Source of the DNA: Daedaleopsis sinensis
Lineage: Eukaryota > Basidiomycota > Agaricomycetes > Polyporales > Polyporaceae
DNA length: 64,000 bases
Assembly (NCBI GenBank): GCA_033807695.1
Contig: CM066305.1
Span: 2,604,001 to 2,668,000, forward strand
Reading direction: 5' to 3'
The notes beneath the pieces are model-generated. The model was not told the origin of the DNA, did not search any database, and saw only the letters and a program-made list of their open reading frames with translations. Made by a program: the position numbers and the translations under genes. Below, in pieces: positions 1 to 12,200 of this stretch (position 1 is its first letter; the number at the start of each line of letters is the position of its first letter).

Positions 1-214
1 AATACGTGTATCCGGTACTCGATCATAAGACGTCTGTGCCATGCGTACAGCGTGGTTAAGGGGACGATGCTGTTAGACGCCCTCCTCCTCCAACGTGTCA
101 TCATAATGGGCGTTAATGCATTCCCTCTGGGCGCCTCATGAGTATCGTACCCTGACCTCCCCGGCTTCCTTCACACACCAACCTCTTTGAATCTCGACTG
201 GCAGTTCCTCTACG

Positions 215-1495
215 ATGGCGTATGTGCAGATAGAGTCCGACGACGTAAGTTCACTCCTACCACACCGTGTGATTAGTTCCTCACATGAATATTGACGTCA
301 GTTTCTCCCGGTGTAGCGGATGGAGGAGGGTCCTGAACGGCTCCAGTTCCAATGTATGCAAGTCCTTCTACGTATAGGTCTGATCATTCTAAGTGAATAT
401 GGACCATTTCGACAGCCTTCTTGAGCACGGATGCACGTCCAGCGGACCCGGGGACTAATGTTTCTCGAGGTACGCCCAAAGTCATCTATTGAGCTGGTAC
501 AGCATACTGAGGAGCCATACGACTGTTAGGTTTCATCTCGGACGGTCCGTCCAAGAGCTCAGGCTTCTGGCAGCTTGAGTACTACCAACCCTACTTCGAC
601 GTCGACACTAAGACGGTGAGTGACCTCTTTCCAGAGCCCATCATCCCCCCACACGCATTCCTTCCCTCCGTCCCGTGTACTCGACGCACCCAAATGCACC
701 GACTCATCCCTCCTTTCATACACGAAGGTCATCCGCCGATGCTACACCACCCTTCTCCCGCGCTCCCAAAACTATCTCTCCGCACACCTGACGCCCAGCG
801 CGGACCTCTACGGGCCCTTCTGGACGCTCACCACGCTCATCTTCGCGCTCTTCGTGTGCTCCTCGCTCGCGTCGTCACTCGTCGCCTACCTCTCCGACCC
901 CGGCGACTCGTCCGCGGTGACGCTGCTCGAGTACGACTTCAGCCTGCTCTCGACCGCGGTCGCGCTCGTGTACGCGTACGGGATTGGGGTGCCCGTCCTC
1001 CTGTGGCTCGCGCTGCGGTACCTGGGAGTGGGCGAGTGGAGCGTCGTCGAGGCCGTCGCGGTGTGGGGGTACGGACAGTTCGTGTGGATCCCTGTCACGG
1101 TACGTCTCGCTGTCGCTCATTGCGCGTGGGCGGCGGGAGGGGGCTGATGGGTACTCTCACTGCTCTAGCTTCTGTGCGTCATCTGGATCCCTATAGTACG
1201 TTGGGTGCTTGTGGGGCTCGGCTTCGCTATCTCAGGATGGTACTTGGCCGCGAACGTTTACCCCATCCTCGCCACAGTACGTGCATTTATCATTGCATGG
1301 TGTGCATGTTTGACCGGCTGAACGGATTCCTTTCAGGCCGACGCCAAGTCCGTGCGACTCATCATCATCCTGCTGGCTGCCTTGCATGCGGCGCTCGCTC
1401 TGTGTTTCAAGGTGCTGTTCTTCAGCTACTACGTCGTCGCCCAAGTCGGACCGAAAGATCCTATCCCACCTGTGGAGGGGACACCAAGATTTTAG
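215..1495 (+). CDS. YIPF1/YIPF2-like Yip1-domain Golgi membrane protein
   Basis: This is a multi-pass membrane protein of the Yip1 family, which acts with Rab GTPases in ER-Golgi traffic. I read seven exons: 215-244, 317-353, 416-469, 530-615, 728-1098, and two more ending at the TAG at 1493-1495. The N-terminal half carries FWQLEYYQPYFDVDT, matching the conserved FWxxEYYxxFFDVDT segment of YIPF1/2. The fifth exon starts the membrane domain with SADLYGPFWTLTTLIFALF, matching the family's DLYGPFW motif. Five hydrophobic segments follow, and the last is followed by a short polar tail. Exon phases join without stops. The weakest joins are the small exons before 530. The subfamily (YIPF1/2 rather than YIPF5 or YIF1) rests on the DLYGPFW and FDVDT motifs. 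Confidence 0.88.
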
Positions 1496-1694
1496 TAGCG
1501 TAATGCGTTTTTGTTGGGATTGTAGTAAATAATTGCACCCGCTGGTCTGCTAATGATACCTTTCTGCAATTCACATGGATCTATGCGAGCGGAAACAATG
1601 AAGCACGGAGCAAACGAGCGGTGTCGAGTTGTGTGTGATTAGCATTGAACTGTATACGTAGCAACACAGATGTAGATGTGTACACAGCCGAGCT

Positions 1695-2870
1695 TCAGAA
1701 GATTCTGAAACGTTTCGCGACGAAATAACCAATACCAGCGAGCAATCCGCCGATGTGCCCGGCAGTGTCTGTTTCAGAGCGCTGTAAAGTTGGGCAAGTC
1801 AGCGAATAGGCCTGTAGAGATAGGATGGGTGTGTAACATACTTGTTGGTTGACCGCACTGTAGCCATCATAGAGGAAGACGCCAGTGACGAGAGCCCATG
1901 CGGGCATAGGGATGAAGCCGAACAACAGGAATGTTGAGTTCGGAGACACACAGGCGAAGAACGAGATGATGGAGTAGATGGCACCGCTCGCGCCATGTGA
2001 CCCTGAATTATGCGCTTGCTCCCTTCCGAGGGAGTGGTTCCGCCAGGCAATACCGGCAAGACTGGAGAAGACGCCCCCTAATGTAGACATCGGTGAGGAC
2101 GTCCTTCGGACGGAAAGTCATAGCAAAACGACGAACCTCCGAGGTAGAGGCTTAGGAAGCCGACATTCCCGATGATAGCGAGAACGGTGGGAGCCATGTA
2201 GTAGAACGTGAACCCGTTGAAGAATATGTGCATAACGTCTTCGTGCGAGAAGCAGCACGTAAGCAGTGTGTACCTTGCGTACTAACATGAGATACGGGAT
2301 GCGGACGGGCAGCAACGGAGTACGCACCACCGCCCAGCTTTGAGGTTCTCTGCCGAGGAGATGAAGTTGTGCCTCATCCACATGTATGAAGACGGGTCAC
2401 CCGTGCTCTTCTACGAAGGTTCTCCTGGAGCGTAAGATGCTGCTTGCTTCGCGCGAGGATAAACGAAGACTCACGTATTTCATCCACGCCAGGTTCCAGG
2501 TCGCGTAGACGGCTCCGTTAAGCCCGATGATGCCCCAGAAGATGTAGTTGTGTGGGATGGAGTTGATACGGTCGCGAAAGCTCTGCCATGGACCCCGAGA
2601 CCCGCCTCCGCCTTGATAGCCCCCTCCTCTCGATGTCCTCCCGATGCCGCTTCTATGTGTTGCATTTGTAAGTTTGCTTGAGACAAACCTCCAGATGGAC
2701 TGTTCACTGATGGCAGGAGGAGATGTCTGCAACAGTCTTACAGGCTTGGGTAAGGATCCCAGACTGGATGCCGTAGAATGTCGAGCAGACAGACATAGAC
2801 TGAGAGACGTCCGGTAGCTTGGCCTTAAAGATGCAACGAGAGGAGATAAAAAGCGAATGGAGCTCTTCAT
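1695..2870 (-). CDS. mitochondrial rhomboid intramembrane serine protease (Pcp1/PARL type)
   Basis: A rhomboid protease, expected in the mitochondrial inner membrane, where the family cleaves membrane-anchored proteins such as cytochrome c peroxidase and dynamin-like Mgm1. The first exon begins with an Arg/Ser-rich, acid-poor leader typical of mitochondrial import, then a Gly-rich linker and a first membrane segment (NYIFWGIIGLNGAVYATW). Middle exons read WMRHNFISS and CFSHEDVMHIFFNGFTFYYMAP, matching the family's loop and second helix. The last large exon holds the catalytic serine in GASGAIYS and the catalytic histidine in AGHIGG, the two halves of the dyad. At least four exons are needed. 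The junctions near 2400 and 2330 are less certain. The stop is at 1695-1697. Confidence 0.88.
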
Positions 2871-3105
2871 GGTGTATATGATGCAGGACGCGCTGCGCGA
2901 CGAGAGAAGTCACCGTGGTCTGTCAGTACTTCAAGTTAACATGTACAACTTTAGGTTTTACCTTAACCCCGTCAGCTCTCGGCATGATGGATGTTTGGTC
3001 CTGTTTGGCAAGAGCTTTAACTTTAAGTTACCCAAGCCACGTGCCTCCTCCCTCAATCTCAGACATGCTCATTCGCGGAACTGGACGCTATTCTCCTCTG
3101 CCGCC

Positions 3106-3850
3106 ATGTCGCACCACCTGTACTTGCTGTCGCCCTCAGATACTCCGCTCTATATGTTGACCCACTACTCGTCGAAACCTTCACAAACGACGTCTTCACC
3201 TCTGGCCTCGAATCTTCCAAGCTGGTCTACTTCCGCCTTTGCCGGCACGTTCAGCGCATTGTCCGGAGCTACAAGTGCAAGTCAGGTGCAGCAAGGTCAG
3301 GGGGCCACTGCAAGAATAGGCGGACAAGACAGGCGGCACGTCATACAGATGATCGCGAACGCGAGTCTCGACGCGATAGAGGAAGTCATGCGCAAGGACA
3401 GTGTAATGTATGCCTTCACATCTTGTGTCGCATCATGCGCAACCTTGAACTGCTTGCTGCTCTCGGCGCAGGTATCTGAAATCAGTGGACAAGTTCAACG
3501 AGTGGACTGTGTCCGCGTTTGTTACACCAGGAAGTACGCCGCTCGTCTATAGCGTTGCATCGTGCATTGCCGCGGGTGATTGATGCGCCTTGTGTTGGCA
3601 GACATGAAGTTTGTTCTGCTACACGAGTCCCGTAACGACGATGGGATCAAGGCATTCTTCAATGATGTTTGGGAGCTGTACGTGAAGGTGAGTATCAGTA
3701 GGAATGCATAGCATGGTCGGCGGGGTACCAGGGGGCTTGAATGACACTCGGACGCAGACGATGCTGAATCCGTTCCACACGGCGCACACACCCATCCGGA
3801 GTCCGGTGTTCGACGCCCGTGTGCGCGCGAGTGCAAAGAAATACCTGTAG
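3106..3850 (+). CDS. TRAPP complex subunit Trs20 / sedlin (TRAPPC2) homologue
   Basis: A small core subunit of the TRAPP tethering complexes that activate Rab1/Ypt1 in ER-Golgi traffic. The start MSHHLYLLSPSDTPLY matches the sedlin beta-strand N-terminus. RHVIQMIANASLDAIEEVM matches the first helix, and YLKSVDKFNEWTVSAFVTPG is nearly the family consensus. The next exon gives NMKFVLLHESRNDDGIKAFF and the last TMLNPFHTAHTPIRSPVFD, matching the conserved end (MNPFY...SPIRSSAFD). The introns near 3411-3471 and 3536-3600 each split a codon and join in frame. The human protein has 140 residues. This one is about 25 longer because of a Ser/Gly/Gln-rich insertion after residue 20. Confidence 0.92.
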
Positions 3851-4599
3851 TGCGAGGCGTGGAGACAAAGAGTGGGCCGAGGTTCGAGGAGGAGATGTCA
3901 GCTGGTCACTTGTCTATTGTCTCGCGGGGCCTGGGCCGATGTGCAAGGACCCGGTGGGGATAGTTCAGCATTGAACGCGACATGTATAGTCCCTAGTAGC
4001 TCCGCGTGTCTGATGCTAGCAGTACTTACTTGGAGAGATAGATTGTGAGTTAGAGTCGGAGTGTGCGGAGCAAGAGCGGGGAGCGGGGGTGGCTGGGGTC
4101 CTGGGATGGCGATACGAATGGCACCGGAAGGTGATATTAAATTGTCGTCTCTCTCTCTCTCGCAGACCTCGTCTTGGTGGCTCCTTTCCTGTTGTCTCTC
4201 TCTGTCTCTCTCTCTCTGGCTCCCTCTTCACCTTCTATCCTATATATCTCTACCTCTTTATACGCGCCAAGTTCTTTCCTCGGCTGACCAATCTAATCGC
4301 CAACAAGGTCTTTTCTTCACCAGAGCCCAAGCAACCCCTGCAAAATCTGCAATCCTCGCCATCCACCACGAGCCTCCAGGGAGAGAGATAGACTTGTCCA
4401 TCCTACCGCCTTGTTTCGTCTCAAAGGGTCATCCACTCGACTCTAGGTATGCTCTGTGTCTTCTTACTCCACCAATTCTCCCCGATTGACAACCTAGTCC
4501 ACCTTCAGCTGTACTTTTTATCATTGCCCCGCCCTCCACACTCGAACACTGCCTTCAACCGGACCCTAAGCCTCGATATTCCCTTGACCTATTCACGAA
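3851..4599 (+). other. intergenic stretch and CT-rich leader of the next gene
   Basis: No protein-coding gene is supported here. From about 4144 to 4230 the plus strand is dominated by CT repeats, one run ending in CTCTCGCAG, which resembles a polypyrimidine tract with a 3' splice site. A spliced 5' UTR for the gene starting at 4600 is therefore plausible. Pyrimidine-rich leaders of this kind are common before strongly expressed fungal genes. An open frame at 4061-4489 is low in complexity and lacks family features. Confidence 0.5.
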
Positions 4600-6058
4600 A
4601 TGGCCGCCACTCCTGCTCCTAACCCCCGCGCCTCGCTTCTCGCTGGCTTGCGCACCGGAGGCGTTCGCTCCGCCTCAGGCCCCGGCCCCATCCCCCACAC
4701 TGCTGCTCCCGCTGGCACTTTCAACATCCCCCGCATAGTCACCCCGAACCAAGAAGACGATTACTACCCGCCCGAGGAGGAGGATGAACTCTCCAACATG
4801 ATGTCGCAGAACTTGTACTTCCAGAACTCCCGCTCCCGCCAGGCGCCTGTTACCGCCGCAGTAGATGGTATCCCGAACCGTTTCCAGCATCAGCAGCAGC
4901 AGCACACGATGAACATGAACGCGCAGCCCTTTAACCCGATGCTGTCTCAGGCTATGGCTCAGAATCAGCTTCAGCAAGTTCAGCTGCAGCTGATGCAGAT
5001 GGAGTTTGCGCGTATGCAGGCAAGTGTGACATCTAATCTCACGTTCATCCGCAGCGTCTGACCTCTGGATGAAGGCTATCCAAGCTCAGCAGTACCAAGC
5101 TGAGCTCCTTGCGGCCCAGCAGCGCCAGCGTCAGGCTCAGCAACAAGGCAACCGTCGTGCTACGTCTTACGCCGTTCCTTCGACCGCCGGTCCGATGAAC
5201 ACTTCCTTCGATCTCCGCTCTGCGAGCATGCAGGGCCAGATGCGTCGGTCCAGTCAGGCAGATCATCTGCGCACGAAGCTCGGTGTCGCTGATGACCAGG
5301 TTCCCATGACGGCTGCCCTCAATGGCAAGTTTGGCAGCCGCATCGGTTCTGGCAAGTACGACTCGGACGAGGACGATTTTTCCTCCCTCGGCGCGCGTGC
5401 TCCCGGGACCCCGAGCTACACCACTGTCATCAGCGGCGGAACGTCCCTCGGTGCACCTCCAACTCCCACCGTCCCATCCAAGTCGGATGCTGCTGTTTCC
5501 TGGAGGCGCGCTCCTGGTAACAACTCGGTCCTGAGTGCCAACCGTGCCGTATCCTCGCCGACTGTCAAGATTACTCCCCCGCCAGTGGAGCGCGTGTCCC
5601 CTCCGCCTGGACCTATCGGTGGCAGGACACGCCCCACCCCTTTGCGCTTCACTGCGGAGATCTCCCAACCCATTGTCTCCGCCGTGGCCGTTGAATCCGA
5701 CGGCGCAGAGGCCGATGACAGTTCCGTGTCTTCGAAGTCTGGCTCTTCGCCAAGCACCCCCAAGACCGCCGAATCCGGGGATGTCCCCCTGTCCCCGCGT
5801 GAGGAGGCTACCAAGAAGCTCTACGAGGGTCTCGGCATCGGCCGCCCCGTTCCTGGCATCAACGTCGTCGTTCCCCAGGACTCGCAGATGGTCGTTCAGC
5901 GCCTGGTCAGCACCCCTGTGAGGCAACCCATTGGCCCTCCGTCCAACAACGAGGAGCTCGTCCCGAAGAACTTCGCTACTCGCAGCAGGCGTAAGGCTGT
6001 CGACGCTCTCCTTGAGCACGCACGGGAGCGTCGTGAGATCATCGTCGAGGCGTACTGA
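4600..6058 (+). CDS. conserved-looking Q- and S/P-rich protein of unknown function
   Basis: I do not recognise a domain. The first exon (4600-5019) encodes a disordered segment with an acidic patch (YYPPEEEDELSNMM) followed by a Gln/Met-rich stretch that continues across the intron as AQQYQAELLAAQQRQRQAQQQ and probably forms a coiled coil. The second exon (5075-6058) is mostly Ser/Pro-rich with short acidic clusters. It ends in a compact basic-acidic helix-like tail (KNFATRSRRKAVDALLEHARERREIIVEAY). Codon use is strongly biased to C/G third positions, as expected for a well-expressed gene. The only intron that keeps the frame and has a normal length starts with GC (5020-5074). Gln-rich coiled coils plus disorder suggest a regulatory or RNA-granule role, but that is inference only. 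Confidence 0.75.
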
Positions 6059-7151
6059 AGCGTTACGCCTCGCACCGATCCCCATAGATGATCCTCCGCA
6101 TACCCTCTGAATCTGCTTCTGCCCTTCTCGACGTCTCCTCTCCTGCGGACTGTAACTCGTAAAGTCTCAGTTGTACGATAGCTGTCTAGACGATGCTACC
6201 CACCTACCTTCACCTTCCTTTTGCCGTGCCGGCGTATTTAAGAGCTGCGTATCGGACGATATGTATGCAGATTGGCCTTTGCCTATACTTTCCCTCATTT
6301 CTCACTTACCATCGATCGGTCCTGATTTCCTTCCATTCCGATTTTCTCCCATTCCCCCTCCCCTCCCCTTCTAACTCTCCCCTTCCCTATCCACCGTCCG
6401 CGCCCCGCGATTGCCCAATCCGGCTGCGTAGGCGGCTATCCACGGAGCGACGACGCGGTGGAACGACGGCCTTTTCTCCTTCTTTCCTCGGTCTGGCGGC
6501 TCGGCACGACCGCCAGGCTGTCTCGGGATATCCTTCAATGTCCGCAAGTGGGCTACGCAGCCCTTCCCAGGTTCCAGGTTTCGAGTGTTTCCCCCGAGTG
6601 GTGCGGCGACGGTGGCGGCACCGGTGTCGGTTCGTGCAAGCGATGTGGCAGGAGACGGCGCAGGGAAGCGGTGCTTCCCCAGGACGAGAGACGGCGGCTG
6701 TAGAGCTCTGAGTAGGTGCGGGATGCGGGGCCAAGGAGATATAGCCAGTCGCTGCGGATGCGCAGGGCCCGTCGCGCAGGGCATCGGCACACGGCGCATT
6801 CGGGCACGGAAATACGATCTGTGGGAGACGGTCGTCCGTGCCGACTGTCGTCGGTGCGAGCCCGTGCGTGCGCGGTTGTCCTGGCTCCCGGTGTGGTGTG
6901 TTTGCCTACGTACATATACCTGCCAGCAAATGCCCGTTTACGTTGTGTTGTCCCTCCTGTACATCCATTCGAATTGTCAATCCGCCTCACCTGATCCATT
7001 CTCTGTGACCTTGTGTGCGTTCACGGTCCTCGTATGTGCGCGTTGAGGGAGGATGGAGAACACGCGAAAGCGAAAAGAGCAAGCAGACTGATACAGCGGT
7101 TCCGACGTGGACGTAGAGGCACAATTATACAACACGCAGCGCGAGCTATAT
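6059..7151. other. convergent intergenic region, no gene seen
   Basis: This 1.1 kb separates the Q-rich gene (plus) from Arp4 (minus), so it holds two 3' ends. It contains a C/T-rich stretch at 6290-6410 and several overlapping open frames on both strands that lack start context, family motifs or consistent codon bias. I see no RNA gene or repeat longer than a few units. Confidence 0.5.
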
Positions 7152-8983
7152 CTACTTACACCGCTGGCCAACAATAGCCTTTCCATGCTCCTGCGAAGTG
7201 CGGCATTAGCAAGTGAGAACACGAACACGCGGTTGAACGAGTCCCTGCATACCTGCCACTCTTCCTTGCTAATCCAGAGCTGATGGAACGTGCCCAGACT
7301 GGCAAGGATGCTCCCGCCAAGCCAGCCGCCGTACCTCCGCTCGGTGGGGTTCCCTGGGGCGTGGATTTTGACCTGCAGGTGCGTTGGCTTAGCATCCAGG
7401 GCGCGGGCGCACGATGAAATAGGCAGCGCACATGCTGGAAATTCCGCGACATCTCGAGCGCGAGCCGGTCTGCGAACCCGGAGAACAGGCTGCCGCCGCC
7501 TGTGAGGACGACGTTGCCGATGAGCACCTGGCGGAGGTCCAGGTCGCAGTTGCCGAGAGCTTGTGCGATGAGCGCAGGGATCGTCTTTGGTAGGTTTGGG
7601 TTCGACGCCTGGGGAATGCGTCCGTTTGGCGAGTTAGCATCAATCTCGAGCACGTCACTAGGTAAGAAGGGGCGAGGAGGGAGGGCGTACCTGCAGCTGC
7701 GTCGAATGCGTGAAGAACTGCTCGCCGACAGCGAAGCGTTCGAGGCCGGTGAAGTAGTTGTTGTACCCGTTCGGGAACTCGTAGTGGCGCGGGCCCTGCG
7801 CGTGCGCGTACTGCTCGTTCCAGCCTTCTTTGAGACACCCGCCGACGCTCTGGATCCACTCGTCGACCTCGTGCGCTTCGGCCCACGCCCGCCAGGTGTC
7901 GGTCGTGCCCGCGATGCGGTCGTCGCGCAAGATGGACTTTGGCGGTGCGCCGGGCTCGACGGGCTGCGCGAAAAGAGAGCGGTGAGATCACAGTACGAAT
8001 GTACCGATCGTGGGCTACGCACTATTTTGTTCGCGATGAGTTGGTGCGGTATTAGCTGGATTCCTGTAGGGCGCGCTTGGGAAGGGTTGGTGAGGAGGTG
8101 CTTCGCGTGGGCGTGAACGAGTTGAGGGAGCGCACAATGCGCCAGACCTAGCAGATGCTCGTTCGTCTAGACAATGTGAGAGATGAGAGTGCAAGCGCGA
8201 CATACCTTTCCGAAGCACGAACCCGTCTACCACCGGAGTGACACTCGCTGTTGACTGGCCGATGTCTATCACAAGTGCTGAGCCCTTCCCTGCGGCGAAG
8301 CTAGTCATGGGGACCGTTCAGATATTATGCATGTTGCTGCGAGAGGAAGACGGACGCATTGAGCACACCGGTGTTCGCAATGTAGAATGCGGGGGCCTGG
8401 AACTCCTCGAACATGATTTCGGCCATACGTTCTCGGTTGGCAGGATTGTTCCACGCGGCCTCGGTCACAAGCACAGGGTGCTCAGCGGGATTGCAGCGCA
8501 TGACGTCGGAGAGCGCATGCGTGACGAGGGGGGACACGGCATCGAAGTTCTGGACTACCGGACATACGCGTGTGCGTGCATGCAGGCTATATCAGCACAG
8601 ATGCGGAGTGTGGCAGATGGCATGGGTACGCACCTAGTCCGTCGTGCATGGGATTCCCGACCTGCATCCCGCTCCGCCAGAGAGAGGGACCGTTCTGCCC
8701 GAGATATAGCTTGACCTTGGGTTTATGCGCTTGCGGCTGCTCGCCCTCCGGTGCACCGGCATCCCCCATGGTTACATCCCCGTTTGACGACGTGGGATCC
8801 TCAATGAAGCCGAATGAGGTGGGCACGATGGCCTTTGGGGTATCATCCCCTGCGTACCCCGCACGAAGAGATGAGGTCCCGAAGTCGAGGACCAAAGCCG
8901 AAACCTCGTCTGCGGAACAGTGTGAGCACAAGCTGCGTATGAAGTATATGTTGATTGACCAGACCTCCTCCGTAACTGACCAT
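7152..8983 (-). CDS. actin-related protein Arp4 (BAF53/ACTL6 type)
   Basis: A nuclear actin-related protein found in the NuA4, SWR1 and INO80 chromatin complexes. The first exon is tiny: ATG at 8983 encodes MVSYGG and splices to [21 protein letters not shown], the typical Arp4 start and first nucleotide-binding loop. Later exons give [24 protein letters not shown] (the actin 'TE.PWN' region), [23 protein letters not shown] (second phosphate loop), and [17 protein letters not shown]. The last two exons give [22 protein letters not shown] spliced to [12 protein letters not shown] and TAG at 7152-7154. A long central insertion ([16 protein letters not shown] and [15 protein letters not shown]) is typical of Arp4 and separates it from actin. 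The gene is complete with at least seven exons. Confidence 0.93.
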
Positions 8984-9184
8984 CTTCTTGTCGGCCATGA
9001 CGCGTGTAAAGAGGGGAAAGAGGTGAACGTTACGGATGAGCCACAGTCGAACGCGATCCAGGAGTTTAAGCGCGCCTGGGGCCGATTAGATCTCGTACAC
9101 GCGCACGTGCTCGCACTACAAGAAATTTCGTAGGCGCTCGTGTCTGTTCCCTTCGCCTCCACTGTCTCCAGCCTCTGGCAAACT

Positions 9185-9193
9185 TTTTATACT
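9185..9193 (+). promoter_or_regulatory. TATA-like element before ERB1
   Basis: The T-rich sequence TTTTTATAC lies about 30 bases before the ERB1 start codon at 9221 and about 200 bases from the divergent Arp4 start at 8983. It may serve as a TATA element with a very short 5' UTR. Distance and base composition are the only support. Confidence 0.3.
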
Positions 9194-9220
9194 TGCTCTG
9201 CTGCTGGCTCTCGTGTCTAT

Positions 9221-12200
9221 ATGGCCGCTGCGGACGTGAAGAAGCACACGAAGAAACGGAAGGCGGTCCTGGAAGATGATGCACCTGCGGCTTTCCCTCA
9301 GGACGTAGGACTTGAAATGGGCAGCGAAGACGAGGGAGAAGAAGGAGGGGACATGTCCGACGATGGGGCGGTCGACGAGTTCCCGGAGATTGATCTTAGG
9401 AGCGATACTGACGACGAGGACTACGAGGACGATGGCGGAGAGGACTCAAGCGACGATGAAGACGAAGAGGTCGAGGACGGCGAAGGGGTCGAGGAAGATT
9501 CCGACGACGGTTCCGACGACGACGAGTTGCACATATTCCCCAAAGCAAAGACCGTCATATCAGACATAACTGGACAACCGAAACGCGTGTATCCTGAGAT
9601 TGAACCCGACTACGACTCGGATTCTTCGACAGAAGACGTACGGAAGCCTGCTCAGCGTTATGCCTTCCTCTTCGTCATGGGTTGACACCGTTGATAAATA
9701 GACACCAAATCGCGTCGGGGAGATCCCCATGCATTGGTACGACGATCTACCGCATGTAGGGTACGATATTAACGGCAAGAAGGTCCTACGACCCGCCCGA
9801 GGAGACGAGTTGGACAAGTTTTTGAAGACCGTGGAGGATCCCTCGGCATGGTATGTTGTAGCATCGCTCCCTTTTCCATGCGTCATTCACACCATCTAGG
9901 ACATCCGCGTTTGACAAGAACGCGCAAATGGACAGACCACTTACCTCGGAGGAGCTTGACATTATTCGAAGGCTTCAGGAGGGCGAGAATCCCGACGCGA
10001 ATTACGACCCGTATGAACCTACCGTCGAATGGTTCACTGGTAAGGGCAAGGAGGAAGTTATGCCTCTGTCCGCTGCTCCTGAGCCGAAGCGGAGATGGGT
10101 TCCTAGTAAGTGGGAAAAGCAGAAGGTATGATCCTATATGCCTCCATCTATACATTGATATATACTCACTATCTCATAGGTCATGAAAATCGTCCGCGCG
10201 ATACGACAAGGTCGTATCGTCCCCAACAAGCCCAAAACCGCTTCGACCCAGCCAAACTTCTACCCCATCTGGAATGACGAACCGTCCAGTGCACCCGCGC
10301 CCATCCCCGCCCCAAAACCTCGTCTCCCCGGAAATGCAGAGTCGTACAACCCCCCAGAAGAGTATCTTCCGAGCAAGGAGGAGCGCGAGGAGTGGGCCGC
10401 GACCGACGCCGAAGACCGCGAGCGCAACTTCCTGCCGCAGAAGTACGCGTCGCTGCGCCTGGTGCCCGCCTACGAGCAGTTCATCAAGGAGCGGTTCAGC
10501 CGCCAGCTCGACCTGTACCTCGCGCCGCGCGTGCAGCGCGTGCGGCTCCAGATCGACCCGGACAGCCTCATCCCGAAGCTCCCGAGCCCGAACAGCCTGC
10601 GGCCGTTCCCCGTGTACCGCGCCCTGCAGGTCGCGCACGAGCGCAGGCGCGTGCGTGCGCTCAGCGTCAGCCAGGACGGCGGGTGGGTCGTCACGGGCGA
10701 CGAGGGCGGCGTCGTGCGGCTGTGGGAGGTCGTGGTGGGCAAGGAGGTCAAGCGGTGGACGTTCAAAAGCAAAGTCGGCGCGGTGGAGTGGTGTCCGCGG
10801 ACGGACGTCAGCTATTTTGCTGTCGCAGTGTGGGTCTCGCTCCCGTCTGTGCGCTGTTCGAGATGCTGAGACTTGACTCCGTTGCAGCGAGGACCGCATC
10901 CATTTCCTGTTCCCGCCGAATCTCCCTGCGCCCGTGATGACCGCCACACAGAACGTCCTTGCGCCCGCGAACCTGCCGCCAGCCCCCCCGGTGCCTTCGA
11001 CTGTCAAGTGGGCATCCGTGCCCGCTGCTCAGTCGACATCGGATGCCCCGATCCTCACGCTCAGTCTGCCATCGTCCCCAGACCCACCGAAGCAGTTGGT
11101 ATGGCATCGGAAAGGCGACTACGTCGCTTCAGTGTGTACGTCGCCCTCTCTCTCTCCGTGCGCGGGACGCGTCTCTCTAACGATTACATCTGCCGTCATG
11201 CAGCGGAGGGCCAGGGCGGGGTGTGGATCCACCAGGTCTCGCGGCGGCACTCCCAGGCGCCGTTCAAGAAGGTCAAGGGCGCGGTGCAGCTCGTCCTCTT
11301 CCACCCGTCCAAACCACACTTCTTCGTCGCAGTACGTCTCGCCTCGTCTCGCCTCCCCTTCTGCTCGGCTCCGTATCCTGTTCCCCTCTTCGTGACCTGA
11401 TGTCGCTGACTGCGGTTCCAATTTCCAGACGCAGCGGTACGTGCGCGTGTACAACCTCGCGGAGCAGACGCTCCTGAAGACGCTCACGCCGGGCACGCGG
11501 TGGATCTCGTCCATGGACGTGCACCCGTCCGGGGACCACCTCATCGTCGGCGGCTACGACCGGAAACTGTGCTGGTTCGACCTCGAGCTGAGCGACAAGC
11601 CGTACAAAATTCTGCGGTGCGTGAATGCGTTTCGTCCCGTTTCGTTCTGTTCTGTGACTCGGCGGGGTGTGATTCGCCGCTGCGTGCGTCCCCTTGCCAA
11701 CGGCGCGGGCTCCGGGCCTCATGTCATTATGGCTTCCTTCCATTCGTTGCGTCCGCGGGCGTGCAGCGTGGACGCCGCGCTGCCAAATTCGCCCTGTGCG
11801 GTACCGGGGCACGGGCACGCCGCGCGCTGGTATTTTTGATTTTCCCCGTTATTCGCTGGTGCGCCTGCGCCGTACCATCCCTTACCTGACAGCCTGTCCC
11901 ACCTCTTCGCCCCCATTCCTCCCGCATCCGCATCTGCTGACGCTCCGCGGCCCGGACACACACAGGTACCACGCGCGGGCGCTGCGGTCGGTGCAGTTCC
12001 ACCCGACGTACCCGCTGTTCGCGTCGGCGGCGGACGACGGGTCGATCCAGGTGTTCCACGCGCGCGTGTACAACGACCTGCTCACGAACCCGCTCATCGT
12101 CCCGCTCAAGATCCTGCGCGGGCACGCGGTGTGCGACGGGCTCGGCGTGTTCGCGGTGCGCTGGGTGCCGCGCCAGCCGTGGCTCGTGAGCGCGGGCGCG

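Noticed and set aside
4061..4489. Possible coding frame in the CT-rich leader
   Set aside because: It is mostly Ser/Leu from CT repeats and there is no start context or homologous motif. A leader intron is more likely.
5045..6085. Minus-strand frame of 346 codons opposite the Q-rich gene
   Set aside because: It is a mirror of the GC-biased plus-strand gene, with no family motif, and the plus strand has the coherent protein.
10174..11007. Minus-strand frame of 277 codons opposite ERB1
   Set aside because: The plus strand encodes the conserved BOP1 domain and WD40 repeats here; the antisense frame is a composition effect.
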